NCBI GenBank assembly: GCA_902761585.1 | Contig: CACWKX010000008.1 | Location: 18,997-82,996, forward strand | DNA length: 64,000 nt | From: an uncultured Lachnospiraceae bacterium | GTDB lineage: Bacteria > Bacillota > Clostridia > Lachnospirales > Lachnospiraceae | Direction of reading: 5' to 3' | Part shown: piece after piece, positions 14,466 to 23,680 of the stretch | Layout: each line of letters begins with the position of its first letter | Position numbering within the stretch: the stretch's first letter is position 1 | Made by a program: the position numbers and the translations under genes | Notes under the pieces: model-generated | What the model saw: only the letters and a program-made list of their open reading frames with translations | Told to the model about the DNA's origin: nothing | Databases searched by the model: none

Positions 14466-15985
14466 TGCTCGTTCCGCCTGCGTCCGGTTGCCCCTTCCTC
14501 AAAGCTCGTCCCGCGGACAACCGCGTTCTTCCCGAAGCGATTCTTGATCGCAAGCACCGCCTCCTGCATCTTTCTCTCCCGCTCTCTCTTTTCCTGTTCC
14601 TGTTTTCTCTGCTTTTCCAGAAGATCATAGTCTGTAAACAGGTCCAGCTGCTCGTACGTCTCCTCTTTTTTCACGGCCGATTCCGGGACGGTATGGCTGG
14701 CCGAAAGATTGAATCTTCGTACCATCAGCCTGCGGTCTGTGATCCGGTCGTAAAGACAGACTGCCGCCTGGATGATCTCCTCCGTGGAAGCCGTCTGGGC
14801 TGTGAGATTTTCAGACCCATGCGCCGGCCTGGGTACCTTTCTGCCATACCGGTCAAGCGTCACCTTTCCCCGAAGATAAGCGCGAAGATCAGGATTCTCA
14901 ACGTTATCGATGTCATATCCCACATCCAGCACCAGCTGATCGGTGACAAGACGCCTGGAGAACAGCTCGAGCGACAGCTTCTCCGCCATCTCCCGGATGA
15001 TGACCCTGCCATGCTCAAAATCGTACGGCTCCAGCAGAACCTGTCCGGATGAAATGCTGCGGTTCTCCGGCCTGTATGCCCTTATATCCGCCAGTGTGCA
15101 GGGCTCCCAGCCCCAGGCATGGTCAATCAGAAGCTCCGCGCTGACGCCAAAGAGGTCATAGAGAAGATCTTCATTGTAATAGTCTTCCGGCTTTCCGAGC
15201 GAGCACCTGGCGATGTCCCCCATCGTAAAAAGCCCGACCTGCTGCAGCTTCCGTTCCGTTGCCCGTCCGACCCGCCAGAAGTCGGTCAGCGGCCGGTGGC
15301 TCCAGAACTGCTGGCGGTATGTCTGTGTGTCCAGCTCCGCAATCCGCACACCATCCCTGTCAGCAGGGATATGCTTGGCCATGATATCCATTGCAACCTT
15401 GCAGAGGTACAGGTTCGGACCGATGCCCGCCGTTGCCGTGATGCCGGTCTCGTGCAGGACATTCGCAATCAGCTTCCTGGCAAATTCGTGTGCGGTCAGT
15501 CCATATGTGTTCAGATAGGGTGTCGCATCGATGAAGACCTCATCGATCGAATAGACATGCATATCCTCGGGCGCCACGTACTTCAGATAGATTCCGTAGA
15601 TCCTTGCGCTCGTCTCCATGTAGAGCCGCATTCTGGGCGGAGCCGCGATATAGTCCAGCTCCAGAGCGGGATCTATTTTCAACGCCTCGTCATCGACGGA
15701 TGTCCCCGAAAATGTCCGTCCGGGCGCCCTGCTCTTCCGCTCTCTGTTGACTGCGGAAACAGCCGAGACCACCTGAAACAGCCTTGCCCGCCCCGGTATC
15801 CCGTAGCGTTTCAGCGACGGAGAGACTGCAAGACAGATCGTCTTCTCCGTTTTGGAGACGTCCGCCACCACCAGATTGGTCGTCAACGGGTTCAGTCCTC
15901 TGGCTGCGCACTCACAGGAGGCGAAGAACGACTTCAGGTCAATTGCGATATAGACTTTTCCATGATCCTCCGTACTCTGCTCCAT
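14444..15985 (-). CDS. Y-family DNA polymerase (UvrX/DinB-like)
   Basis: A 513-residue translesion DNA polymerase. Catalytic acidic motifs are clear: YIAIDLKSFFASCE near residue 12 and MHVYSIDEVFIDATPYL, with the palm motif GIGPNLYLCKVAMDIMAKH. The start MEQSTEDHGK follows GAGGAAGG; upstream ATGs add unrelated sequence. UvrX-type enzymes in Firmicutes are about 410-420 residues; this one carries an extra C-terminal tail with a Lys/Arg/Glu-rich helix (LEKQRKQEQEKRERERK). It is paired with yolD. It would copy damaged DNA in the cytoplasm. No LexA box was identified. Confidence 0.92.
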   Translation of the reverse strand: MEQSTEDHGKVYIAIDLKSFFASCECAARGLNPLTTNLVVADVSKTEKTICLAVSPSLKRYGIPGRARLFQVVSAVSAVNRERKSRAPGRTFSGTSVDDEALKIDPALELDYIAAPPRMRLYMETSARIYGIYLKYVAPEDMHVYSIDEVFIDATPYLNTYGLTAHEFARKLIANVLHETGITATAGIGPNLYLCKVAMDIMAKHIPADRDGVRIAELDTQTYRQQFWSHRPLTDFWRVGRATERKLQQVGLFTMGDIARCSLGKPEDYYNEDLLYDLFGVSAELLIDHAWGWEPCTLADIRAYRPENRSISSGQVLLEPYDFEHGRVIIREMAEKLSLELFSRRLVTDQLVLDVGYDIDNVENPDLRAYLRGKVTLDRYGRKVPRPAHGSENLTAQTASTEEIIQAAVCLYDRITDRRLMVRRFNLSASHTVPESAVKKEETYEQLDLFTDYDLLEKQRKQEQEKRERERKMQEAVLAIKNRFGKNAVVRGTSFEEGATGRRRNEQIGGHQE

Positions 15986-16134
15986 ACCTTCCTCATGTCC
16001 GCACACAGCGCCTCTGACCGACCTTTCCATATGCACAGTCTTCAATCCCAGGGTGCTTGACTGAGACAACGGCGAGCACTGTACGATCCCTGATCCGTAG
16101 GCTCTGCATGGTATCCGCAGCCGCTCTGATCCCC

Positions 16135-16881
16135 TCAGCTCAGCACCTTCAGCGGCTTCCACCTCAGGCAGTCGCCGGAGGCGAGGCTGTACAGAATCCC
16201 CTTCTTTCTGCCGCGAATGCTGTCATGGAAGCGTGCCTCGCCGTGGCAGTGCGCATAGATCACCTGCTCGACGTGGTACTGCTCCGCCATCTTCGTAAAG
16301 ATGCTGTCCCTCTCCATCAGACTGGTCGGCGGATAGTGGAGCAGCATGATGAACCTGCGGTGTCCGTCCCTGACTGCCGCATCAAACGACTTCTGAAGGC
16401 GCCCCGCCTCCCGCTCCACCAGGGCCTGCGCGTGGGCGTATGCCTCCTCGTCGTACCCCACAATCTGCCCACCGGGGGACATGTAGAAGGGTCCCTCGAA
16501 GCAGTAGCCCTTGGTTCCGACCAGTGCGTAGTCTTTGTAGAGAAAATAGTTGTTCTGCAGAAAATGAAGCCTTCCCTCATACATCTGGTTCAGCTGTTCC
16601 GTCTTCTTGACATCCCAGAAATGGTCATGGTTTCCTCTCAGCAGAATCTTTCGTCCGGGCAGCGACTCGATATACTCAAGATCCTTCCGGCAGTATGGCA
16701 GTTTGTTTCCCCAGCTGTGGTCCCCCAGCAGGAGAAGGGTATCCGCATCCGTCACCATGGCCCGGCAGTTTTCGAGAAACCGTTCCTCATGTCCCTGCCA
16801 GAGCGCACTCTCCCGCTGCGCTGCCGACTTGATTTTTGACTGATAGGAGAGATGAAGATCTCCCAGCGCATACAGTGCCAT
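16135..16881 (-). CDS. Metallophosphoesterase (COG1768-type phosphohydrolase)
   Basis: A 248-residue calcineurin-like phosphoesterase. Metal-binding motifs appear in order: GDLHLS (residues 7-12), LLLGDHSWGNK, LLRGNHDHFWD, then LLHYPP and YAHCHGEARFHDS. This set matches the predicted phosphohydrolases of COG1768. It needs two metal ions and acts in the cytoplasm; the substrate is unknown. GGGAGG lies before the ATG. Upstream on the same strand, 31 bases away, is the SseB-like gene, so the two may form an operon. Confidence 0.9.
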   Translation of the reverse strand: MALYALGDLHLSYQSKIKSAAQRESALWQGHEERFLENCRAMVTDADTLLLLGDHSWGNKLPYCRKDLEYIESLPGRKILLRGNHDHFWDVKKTEQLNQMYEGRLHFLQNNYFLYKDYALVGTKGYCFEGPFYMSPGGQIVGYDEEAYAHAQALVEREAGRLQKSFDAAVRDGHRRFIMLLHYPPTSLMERDSIFTKMAEQYHVEQVIYAHCHGEARFHDSIRGRKKGILYSLASGDCLRWKPLKVLS

Positions 16882-16912
16882 TGATACCTCCCAGCCCCTG
16901 ACGGCTGTCCGC

Positions 16913-17314
16913 TCAAGCCTCTCCCAGGATCAGCCGGATGAGATGCTTGTCGAGCAGGATCGCGCGGTGGTACGGATTCAAAGCCAGCCCCTCCACCTCA
17001 TCGCTCTGAAGCGCCATCCTCAGCACCTGTCCGATGTCAGACAGGAAGGTCGACATCACCGGCTGAGCGCCTTTCATCTCCTCCTCAAAGCTGGTGTACG
17101 CCTCCAGCCACCGCTTTCCTTCATTCTCCAGAATGCGCAGCTCCAGCTTCTGGGTCTTCTCCGGCGACACCGCCACGACAAACTGTCCGCCCTGCTTCAT
17201 TCTCCGGCGGATCGTGGAAAGCGTCACCGCCAGCATTTCCGGGGACGGCTCCCTCTGGAGCATTCCGATGTGCTCCTCGATTTTCTCATTTTCTTCAAGT
17301 CCCTGATCCGTCAT
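16913..17314 (-). CDS. SseB-like protein
   Basis: A 133-residue cytoplasmic protein resembling the SseB N-terminal domain family: a middle WLEAYTSFEEEMKG segment and a C-terminal EGLALNPYHRAILLDKHLI segment match the family pattern of a phenylalanine/threonine core followed by a G-x-x-x-NP loop. SseB proteins have no firm biochemical role. The start at MTDQG follows GGGAGAGC; longer readings add a low-complexity Arg-rich lead. It is divergent from the MBL-fold gene, sharing a 277-base promoter region. Confidence 0.65.
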   Translation of the reverse strand: MTDQGLEENEKIEEHIGMLQREPSPEMLAVTLSTIRRRMKQGGQFVVAVSPEKTQKLELRILENEGKRWLEAYTSFEEEMKGAQPVMSTFLSDIGQVLRMALQSDEVEGLALNPYHRAILLDKHLIRLILGEA

Positions 17315-17591
17315 ACGCTCTCCCGTTCTGCCTTCTGCGGTATTCCGCCTGCCTTTTGTTTTAGTCCAGTATACCATGAAACGCCAGACGCTGCCAAAAT
17401 GCCGCAGCCGTGCACCATGTTTCAACGTTTTAAATTGAGGCAGCGGTCCAGAAGGCGATCCACGCGGTGATTGTCTGCACCGTCCGGCAGAACAGCCCCA
17501 TGGACAAAAGCGCCCCGTATGCCCTACAATCATGGAAATGGACGGTTGGGAACCTTTCCGACTGCGTAATGATTTCGTGAGGTGCCAATTT

Positions 17592-18335
17592 ATGCAGGTT
17601 ACACATGTTTTTCACAGTGGCTTTTTCGTTGAAACGGCGCAGGCGGACTTTCTGTTTGACTGGTGGAAAGGAACGCTTCCCGCGCGCACAGGCCACAGAA
17701 AGCCTTTTTATGTGTTTGTCAGCCATTCACACGGCGATCACTACAATCCGGATATCTTCGGGCTGGACGCAGATGCCTGGCTTCTCTCCTGGGACATGAA
17801 GCCTCTGATTGATGAACGCTTCCCGGACCTGAAGGACAGCCGCAAACTCTTCTTTCTCCGTCCGCACCAGTCACTGATGTCCGATGCCTTCGCGTCATCT
17901 GAAGCCAGCCAGGCATCCATCCTTCAGAATGCTCCCGGTCTGAGCCAGGGTTCGCTTGCACCGTCCACATTATTTTCTGTCTATACGCTGGCTTCCAACG
18001 ACCGCGGTGTCGCCTTCGTGGTCCGGACACCGGAAGGCAGTCTCTACCATGCGGGTGACCTGAACAACTGGTGGTGGGATGGCGACGCGGATGACCAGCG
18101 TCTGGCTCATTTCTATCACGATGAGCTCTCGCGGATCAAGGGCACGCATTTTGCTGCCGCCATGATTCCCTATGACCTGAGGCTGAAGGAGCCGGGGTAT
18201 GGCATCCGGGATTTTCTCCGGTACTGCAGCACTGACGCCATCTACCCGATGCACGAAAATGCAGACCTTGCATCCGTGAAGCATGTTTTTGCAAACGACC
18301 CTCTCATGAAAGGAGTACAGAATGTTTACTTTTAA
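17592..18335 (+). CDS. MBL-fold metallo-hydrolase
   Basis: A 247-residue metallo-beta-lactamase-fold protein. The metal-binding motif is FVSHSHGDHYNPDIF (H-x-H-x-D-H), preceded by the first strands (HVFHSGFFVETAQADFLFDW). Later His/Asp residues (YHAGDLNNWWWD, YPMHENAD) complete the site. The ATG at 17592 follows GAGGTG by 7 bases. It resembles UlaG/YtnP-like intracellular hydrolases, but the substrate is unknown. Its stop overlaps the start of the VOC gene by 14 bases, so the two are translated together. Confidence 0.9.
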   Translation: MQVTHVFHSGFFVETAQADFLFDWWKGTLPARTGHRKPFYVFVSHSHGDHYNPDIFGLDADAWLLSWDMKPLIDERFPDLKDSRKLFFLRPHQSLMSDAFASSEASQASILQNAPGLSQGSLAPSTLFSVYTLASNDRGVAFVVRTPEGSLYHAGDLNNWWWDGDADDQRLAHFYHDELSRIKGTHFAAAMIPYDLRLKEPGYGIRDFLRYCSTDAIYPMHENADLASVKHVFANDPLMKGVQNVYF

Positions 18336-18708
18336 TCATTTCAACTTTAACGTGAAAAACCTGGAAGAGAGCCTGAAGTTTTACCATGACGCCCTCGGGC
18401 TCGAGGAGATTTCCAGAAATGACCAGCCGGACTTTACAATCGTCTTTCTCGGAGATGGCAAAACCGGATTCCGGCTGGAGCTGACATACATGAAAGGCCG
18501 CACGAAGCCGTATGACCTGGGCGAACAGGAATACCACCTTGCCCTGACCGCCGACAACTTCGAAAAGGCACATGCCTATCACAAGAAGAATGGCTGGATC
18601 TGCTTTGAGAACACCGCGATGGGCATCTACTTTCTGGAAGATCCGGACGGATACTGGATCGAGATTGTCCCGGACGGCGCATACATGGCCGCCCGGACGA
18701 AGGGGTGA
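18322..18708 (+). CDS. VOC-family protein (glyoxalase I-like)
   Basis: A 128-residue vicinal-oxygen-chelate protein similar to lactoylglutathione lyase. The start FNHFNFNVKNLEESLKFYHD holds the first metal-binding His; EYHLALTADNFEKA holds another; FLEDPDGYWIEIVPD supplies the Glu. A good AAAGGAG site lies inside the upstream gene. It overlaps the MBL-fold gene by 14 bases; pairing of a glyoxalase I-like protein with an MBL-fold (glyoxalase II-like) protein suggests a detoxification pair, which is inference. Confidence 0.88.
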   Translation: MFTFNHFNFNVKNLEESLKFYHDALGLEEISRNDQPDFTIVFLGDGKTGFRLELTYMKGRTKPYDLGEQEYHLALTADNFEKAHAYHKKNGWICFENTAMGIYFLEDPDGYWIEIVPDGAYMAARTKG

Positions 18709-18757
18709 GGCGTGGTCTTGCCGCTGCGGAGCGGCCGCTTTCGCGGATCAGGCGCGC

Positions 18758-20575
18758 TCAGCCCCCTGCGGCGAGGTCTGCCGCCATGTCGGCGTACTGC
18801 CGGGTGTACAGCTCGTAGTAGTAGCCGTGTCTTTGCATCAGCTCGTGGTGTGTCCCCTGCTCCACAATCTTCCCGTCTTTTACAGCGAGGATCACATCCG
18901 CTCCGACTATCGTGGACAGCCGGTGCGCCACAACAAAGCTTGTGCGCCCGGCGATGACCGTTCTGATCGCGTCCTGAATCTTATGCTCCGTCATCAGGTC
19001 GATCGAGGAGGTCGCCTCATCCAGCACAAGAATCTTCGGATCTGCCAGCAGCGCCCTCGCAAATGAAAGCAGCTGTTTTTCTCCTGTCGAGAGGAGATCT
19101 CCGCCTTCTCCAACCTCCGAGTCAAGGCCATTGTCCATCTTGCGGACGACGTCGTCCGCCGACACCAGCTTCAACGCCTTCCAGATCTCATCATCGTCCG
19201 CGTCCGGATTCCCGTACCGGAGATTGTCACGAACTGTTCCGGAGAAAAGATGCGGTGTCTGCAGTACGTATCCGATGCTGCTGTGCAGCCACAGAAGCGA
19301 ACGCTCCCTGGCGTCACGCCCGTCGATCAGCACCCTTCCCCGCGTCGGCTCGTAGAACCGGCAGACAAGATTGACCAGTGTCGACTTGCCCGCCCCTGTC
19401 TCGCCGACGATGGCGACATTTGTCCCCTGCGGCACCTTGAGGCAGAAGTCTTTCAGAACGTACTCCTCCCCGTCCGGGTACCGGAAGTCCACATGATCAA
19501 ACTCGATGTCTCCATGAAGCGGTTCCCAGTTTTCCTTCTTCGGATGAAAAATGTCGCCGTACCTTGCAAGAACCTCCGGGCTGTCTGCCACATCCGGCTT
19601 CTCCTCCATCAGCCTGGAGAACCGCTCGATGTTGACCTGAATTCCGATCAGGTGACTGATGGTGACAACGATCTGCTGAATCGGGTCGATCATCGAGAGC
19701 GCATAGCTCATGAAGACGGAAAGCGTCCCGATCCGGATGACTCCATCCATCGTGATCTGGCCGCCCTTCCAGAGAACCAGAGCCAGCGCTGTCGATCCCA
19801 TCAGCGTCACGAGCGAGATGAACATCGCACTGAAGTGTCCGGCTCCGACAGACACGCGGCGCATCTCCTCGGAATCCTTCTCGAAATCCTCCTGCATCCG
19901 CTTCTCAACCACAAGCGTCTTGATGCTCCGCGCTCCTGTAATCCCCTCGTTGAAGTTCCCGGTAATGCGCGAATTCAGCTCCCTGATCTTCCGGTTCAGA
20001 ACAATCAACTTCTTCTGGAAGAGCCAGATCAGGAAGAAATCAATCGGAACCAGAACCAGCAGCCAGAGAAACAGCCTCCGGTTGATGGCGAGCATCAGAA
20101 TCATCATAAAGATCAGGTAGGAGCCGTTCCACACCAGGTCCATCAGCCTCCAGGCCGTCATCTCCCCGATCTTGCCCGTATCGCTCATCACGCGCGCGTG
20201 GATGTATCCGACGTTGTTCTGATTGAAGTAGGAGAAGGACAGCTCCTGCAGATGCCGGAACGAAGCATCGCGCAGATCCCTGTCCACAGACATTTCCACC
20301 TTCCCGCTGAAGTAGGTGCTGGTGAAGTTCGTGACCACCTGAACCATCAGGACCAGAACATAGAGCAGGACAAACTGCGGCATCGTGTCCGTTGTCCTTC
20401 CCGCCACGAAATGATCCAGCGCATACCGGTTGAACAGCGGGTAGACGGCATCGATCATCGAGACGAAGGCGCCGCACAGCACCATTGTCAGAATCGTGCG
20501 TCTGTATGCCCGCACATAGGGGCGGATTTTCAAAAACCCGAAGAGCGGATAGCGAACCTTGTTGTCTTCCTTCAT
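18758..20575 (-). CDS. ABC exporter subunit (TMD-NBD)
   Basis: A 605-residue half transporter with an N-terminal six-helix membrane domain and a C-terminal ATPase. Walker A is GETGAGKST, the signature is LLSTGEKQL rather than LSGGQ, Walker B is ILVLDEATSSID with the catalytic Glu present, and the H-loop is VVAHRLSTI. Its start overlaps the stop of the partner gene (TGATG), so both are made together. The partner has the catalytic Glu replaced, so they form a heterodimeric exporter with one degenerate ATP site. The substrate is unknown; multidrug or peptide is likely. Confidence 0.92.
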   Translation of the reverse strand: MKEDNKVRYPLFGFLKIRPYVRAYRRTILTMVLCGAFVSMIDAVYPLFNRYALDHFVAGRTTDTMPQFVLLYVLVLMVQVVTNFTSTYFSGKVEMSVDRDLRDASFRHLQELSFSYFNQNNVGYIHARVMSDTGKIGEMTAWRLMDLVWNGSYLIFMMILMLAINRRLFLWLLVLVPIDFFLIWLFQKKLIVLNRKIRELNSRITGNFNEGITGARSIKTLVVEKRMQEDFEKDSEEMRRVSVGAGHFSAMFISLVTLMGSTALALVLWKGGQITMDGVIRIGTLSVFMSYALSMIDPIQQIVVTISHLIGIQVNIERFSRLMEEKPDVADSPEVLARYGDIFHPKKENWEPLHGDIEFDHVDFRYPDGEEYVLKDFCLKVPQGTNVAIVGETGAGKSTLVNLVCRFYEPTRGRVLIDGRDARERSLLWLHSSIGYVLQTPHLFSGTVRDNLRYGNPDADDDEIWKALKLVSADDVVRKMDNGLDSEVGEGGDLLSTGEKQLLSFARALLADPKILVLDEATSSIDLMTEHKIQDAIRTVIAGRTSFVVAHRLSTIVGADVILAVKDGKIVEQGTHHELMQRHGYYYELYTRQYADMAADLAAGG

Positions 20576-22641
20576 CAGCGCTCCTCCTTTCCCTGCTGTG
20601 CCGACTGCGCCTGGACATCTCCCATCTGCCGTCTGTTCAACTGCGCGGACCGCGGCTGTGCCGTCCGCACCTGAACGTCTCCCTCGTTCTGTTCGCTCTG
20701 TTCCTTTTGCTCCTGCGGAATCTGCCGGATGCTGGTCGTCTGCTGTCCTTCTGGCTGCGGTTCCTCAGGTCCATTCTCCTGCATCTCCTCTGCACCCTGC
20801 AGCTGAAGCTGATAGATTCTCCTGTAGATAGGGCTCTTTTCCAGAAGTTCCCTGTGCGTCCCCTGTGCAGCCACCCTTCCTTTATCAAGGACAAGGATGC
20901 TGTCCGCATGCATCAGCGTGCTGATTCTGTGTGAAATCAGGATCACCGTGCTGCCGGCTGTCCGTGTTTTCAGCGCTTCCCGGATCTTCGCATCGGTCTC
21001 GGCGTCGACAGCGGACAGCGAATCGTCAAAGATCATGATCTCCGGCTGACGGATCAGCATCTGCGCAATCGCCGTGCGTTGCTTCTGCCCGCCGGAGAGC
21101 GTCACACCCCGCTCGCCGACATAAGTATCGTATCCTTTCGTGAAATGATCGATTGTGTCGTCCAGGCTGGCGATCCGGGCTGCCCGGCGCACTTCATCCA
21201 GCACCACGCGTTTCTGAGTGATGGCGATGTTCTCTGACAGGGTCCGCGAAAACAGATAAGGTTCCTGCAGAACCATCCCGACATGCTGCCTGAGGTAGGC
21301 TGTCTGAATGTTCGAGATATCTGTATCCCCGATCAGGATCCTCCCGCCGCCATCCGGCAGGTCATAAAGTCTGTCCAGAAGGTGCATCAGCGTTGACTTA
21401 CCGCTTCCGGTTCCGCCAAGGATTCCGAAGACGCTGCCGCCCCTGATCCGGAACGATACATCCCGCAGCACCTCTCCCTGCCCGTTGTCATATGCATAGC
21501 TCACATGTTCAAACACAATGTCGCGGTTCATCGGCGGGCAGACAGCCCCCGGCGCATCCTGCTCCACTTCGGCGTTCATAATATATCGAAGTCTATCGAT
21601 TGATATGCCCGTCTTGGACAGCTCGGCGATGGTTCGGCCAAGGGCACGGATCGGCCAGTTCAGCAGCTCATTGTAAGAGATGAACGCGATCAACTCCCCT
21701 GCCGTGATGCGGCCGGTCGCAGCCAGGTACGACCCGTAGACAAGAATGACCAGCGTCTGGAGGTATGACACCAGATCCCCGCTCGTCCAGAACATGGACA
21801 GCACCTTCATCAGATGAACCCAGTATCCGGTGTAGATCCGGTTCTGTTCCTCGAAGCGGCGGCGCTCATAGAGCTCCCGTCCGAATGCTCTCACCACGCG
21901 TACGCCTGTCAGGTTCTCCTGCGCAATCGTGGACAGCTTTCCCTCCTCCTCGTCGGCCTTCTCAAAAGCCGCACCGATCCGGCTGTGAAAGAACAGGCTG
22001 TAGAGAACAATCACCGGGATAAAGACAGCTGCTGCAGCGGCAAGCCTCACATGAATCCGAAACATGAAAAACAGCGACAGCCCCATCAGGATCAGTGTAC
22101 GAAGCAGCGCCGACAGCTGGTCTGACAGAAACGTTTTTACCGTGTCAACATCACTCGTACAGCGCTGGATAATATCACCGGTCGCATTCTCGCTGTGCCA
22201 TGCGTAGGGCAGGTGCAGAATGTGCCCGAACAGATCATCCCGCATCGTCTTGACCAGCTTTTCCGCCCCCTTCGTGTTAAAAAACTCAAAGAAATAGCGG
22301 AATACCGCCCGCACCGCAGCGACGCCTGCCACCAGAACCGCAATCAGCCACAGATGGCTTCTGATTCCATCAATTCCGCCGGCAGCCTTCACAAAGGCGG
22401 ACAGCCAGGACGGGACGGAGGTGCTTCCCGTGTCGATCACGGAGTCCACTGTAAAGCCGATGATCTTCGGATTTGCCAGATCAAGCAGGGATACCACGCA
22501 GGCGCTGAAAATCGCCGCGGCAAACCATCTCTTTGATCCCCGCAGGAAATGAAGCACCATGCTCCACCTCGTCGGGTACTGCATGGTGCTCAGATTCTGA
22601 TGTCTCGTTTGTATTGATTGCTTCCTATTATCCATATACAA
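20575..22641 (-). CDS. ABC exporter subunit (TMD-NBD) with Gln/Glu-rich tail
   Basis: A 688-residue half transporter: membrane domain (about 30-320), then ATPase with Walker A GGTGSGKST, signature LSGGQKQR and Walker B IMIFDDSLSAVD, where Asp replaces the catalytic Glu. The H-loop LISHRISTL is intact. About 70 C-terminal residues are low-complexity Gln/Glu-rich and not part of the ABC fold. The start is a TTG after AAGGAAA; an ATG six bases on is an alternative. It is the first gene of the pair, and the lactate dehydrogenase-like gene lies 13 bases upstream on the same strand. Confidence 0.92.
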   Translation of the reverse strand: MYMDNRKQSIQTRHQNLSTMQYPTRWSMVLHFLRGSKRWFAAAIFSACVVSLLDLANPKIIGFTVDSVIDTGSTSVPSWLSAFVKAAGGIDGIRSHLWLIAVLVAGVAAVRAVFRYFFEFFNTKGAEKLVKTMRDDLFGHILHLPYAWHSENATGDIIQRCTSDVDTVKTFLSDQLSALLRTLILMGLSLFFMFRIHVRLAAAAAVFIPVIVLYSLFFHSRIGAAFEKADEEEGKLSTIAQENLTGVRVVRAFGRELYERRRFEEQNRIYTGYWVHLMKVLSMFWTSGDLVSYLQTLVILVYGSYLAATGRITAGELIAFISYNELLNWPIRALGRTIAELSKTGISIDRLRYIMNAEVEQDAPGAVCPPMNRDIVFEHVSYAYDNGQGEVLRDVSFRIRGGSVFGILGGTGSGKSTLMHLLDRLYDLPDGGGRILIGDTDISNIQTAYLRQHVGMVLQEPYLFSRTLSENIAITQKRVVLDEVRRAARIASLDDTIDHFTKGYDTYVGERGVTLSGGQKQRTAIAQMLIRQPEIMIFDDSLSAVDAETDAKIREALKTRTAGSTVILISHRISTLMHADSILVLDKGRVAAQGTHRELLEKSPIYRRIYQLQLQGAEEMQENGPEEPQPEGQQTTSIRQIPQEQKEQSEQNEGDVQVRTAQPRSAQLNRRQMGDVQAQSAQQGKEER

Positions 22642-22654
22642 GTCTTTGTTTTCC

Positions 22655-23608
22655 TTATGCTCCGACCGATTCCAGAAGCTCCCTCAGGTGTGCGTGGCAG
22701 ACTTCTAGATCTCTCCTTCCTTCCTCGTCGAGCGTCAGTTCGATCACGCGACTGATTCCATCGCTTCCAATGATACAGGGCATGCTCATCGCGACATCAT
22801 CGATGCCATACTGCCCGCGGAGCACAGTGGAAACGGGGACGACGCAGCGCTCATTTCGCACGATTGCCCCGATCAGGCGGCAGGCCGCAAGGGACACCCC
22901 GGCGCTGGTATACCCCTTCAGCTGGACAATCTCCGGACCGATCACCTTCGTCTCATTCAAAAGCTTCTCCTTGTCGATGGGAACAGCCGGCTGAAACTTC
23001 TCCCCGATCTCCTGAAACGGCACCCCAACGATGTTGACCGTGTTCCACGGAATGAAGGACGTCTCCCCGTGCTCACCGAGAACGAACCCGGTCACATTCT
23101 TGGCATCGACGCCGCACAGATCGCCCAGCATCTTGTTGAAGCGCGCGGTATCCAGGAGCGTCCCCGTTCCGAAGATCCGGTCTACCGGATAGTTGTATTT
23201 CTTCTGGAAATAGTACGTCAGAATATCGAGCGGGTTCGATATGATGATCAGGATGGCTTCCCGCGTGTACCGGGTAATGTTCGCCATGACCCCATTCATC
23301 ACCTCGATGTTCCGCTTCAGCAGAATGCTCCTGTCGTATTCACCCTTGACAATACTTGGCCCCGCCGTCACCACGATGATCTGCGCATCCGCACAGTCCG
23401 GATAGTCGCCAACCCGGATGCTCGTATTGGTGCTGTACTCAAATGCGGTCGTATGACTGGCATCCAGGACCGCTCCCAGTGCCTTGTCCCGGTTTCGGTT
23501 GATCACCACGATCTCATCGATGATGCTCAAACGCAGAACCGAATCCAGAACCGCATTTCCAACCTTTCCTGCTCCAACGATCACGAGCTTGCCAGACTTC
23601 ACAGACAT
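22655..23608 (-). CDS. ldh: L-lactate/malate dehydrogenase family protein
   Basis: A 317-residue NAD-dependent 2-hydroxyacid dehydrogenase. The Rossmann motif is VGAGKVGNAVLDS, the nucleotide acid is in VVINRNRDKA, substrate residues are in DRSILLKRN and NPLDILTYY, and the catalytic His is in VLGEHGETSFIPW. The specificity loop (AGPSIVKGEYDRS) differs from the usual lactate Gln and malate Arg patterns, so a related substrate such as a branched 2-keto acid is possible. GGAGG precedes the ATG. A TATAAT lies about 50 bases upstream. It would regenerate NAD in fermentation. Confidence 0.85.
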   Translation of the reverse strand: MSVKSGKLVIVGAGKVGNAVLDSVLRLSIIDEIVVINRNRDKALGAVLDASHTTAFEYSTNTSIRVGDYPDCADAQIIVVTAGPSIVKGEYDRSILLKRNIEVMNGVMANITRYTREAILIIISNPLDILTYYFQKKYNYPVDRIFGTGTLLDTARFNKMLGDLCGVDAKNVTGFVLGEHGETSFIPWNTVNIVGVPFQEIGEKFQPAVPIDKEKLLNETKVIGPEIVQLKGYTSAGVSLAACRLIGAIVRNERCVVPVSTVLRGQYGIDDVAMSMPCIIGSDGISRVIELTLDEEGRRDLEVCHAHLRELLESVGA

Positions 23609-23680
23609 CTCTGTTCCTCCTCTTCAGACAGCCAAATTACGTCTTCTCAGCCGGTATTATAGAACGGTTTCGCAAAACAA

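Noticed and set aside
19250..20674. Plus-strand open frame of 474 codons opposite an ABC exporter gene
   Set aside because: Antisense shadow, His/Arg/Asp-rich translation typical of reversed coding sequence.
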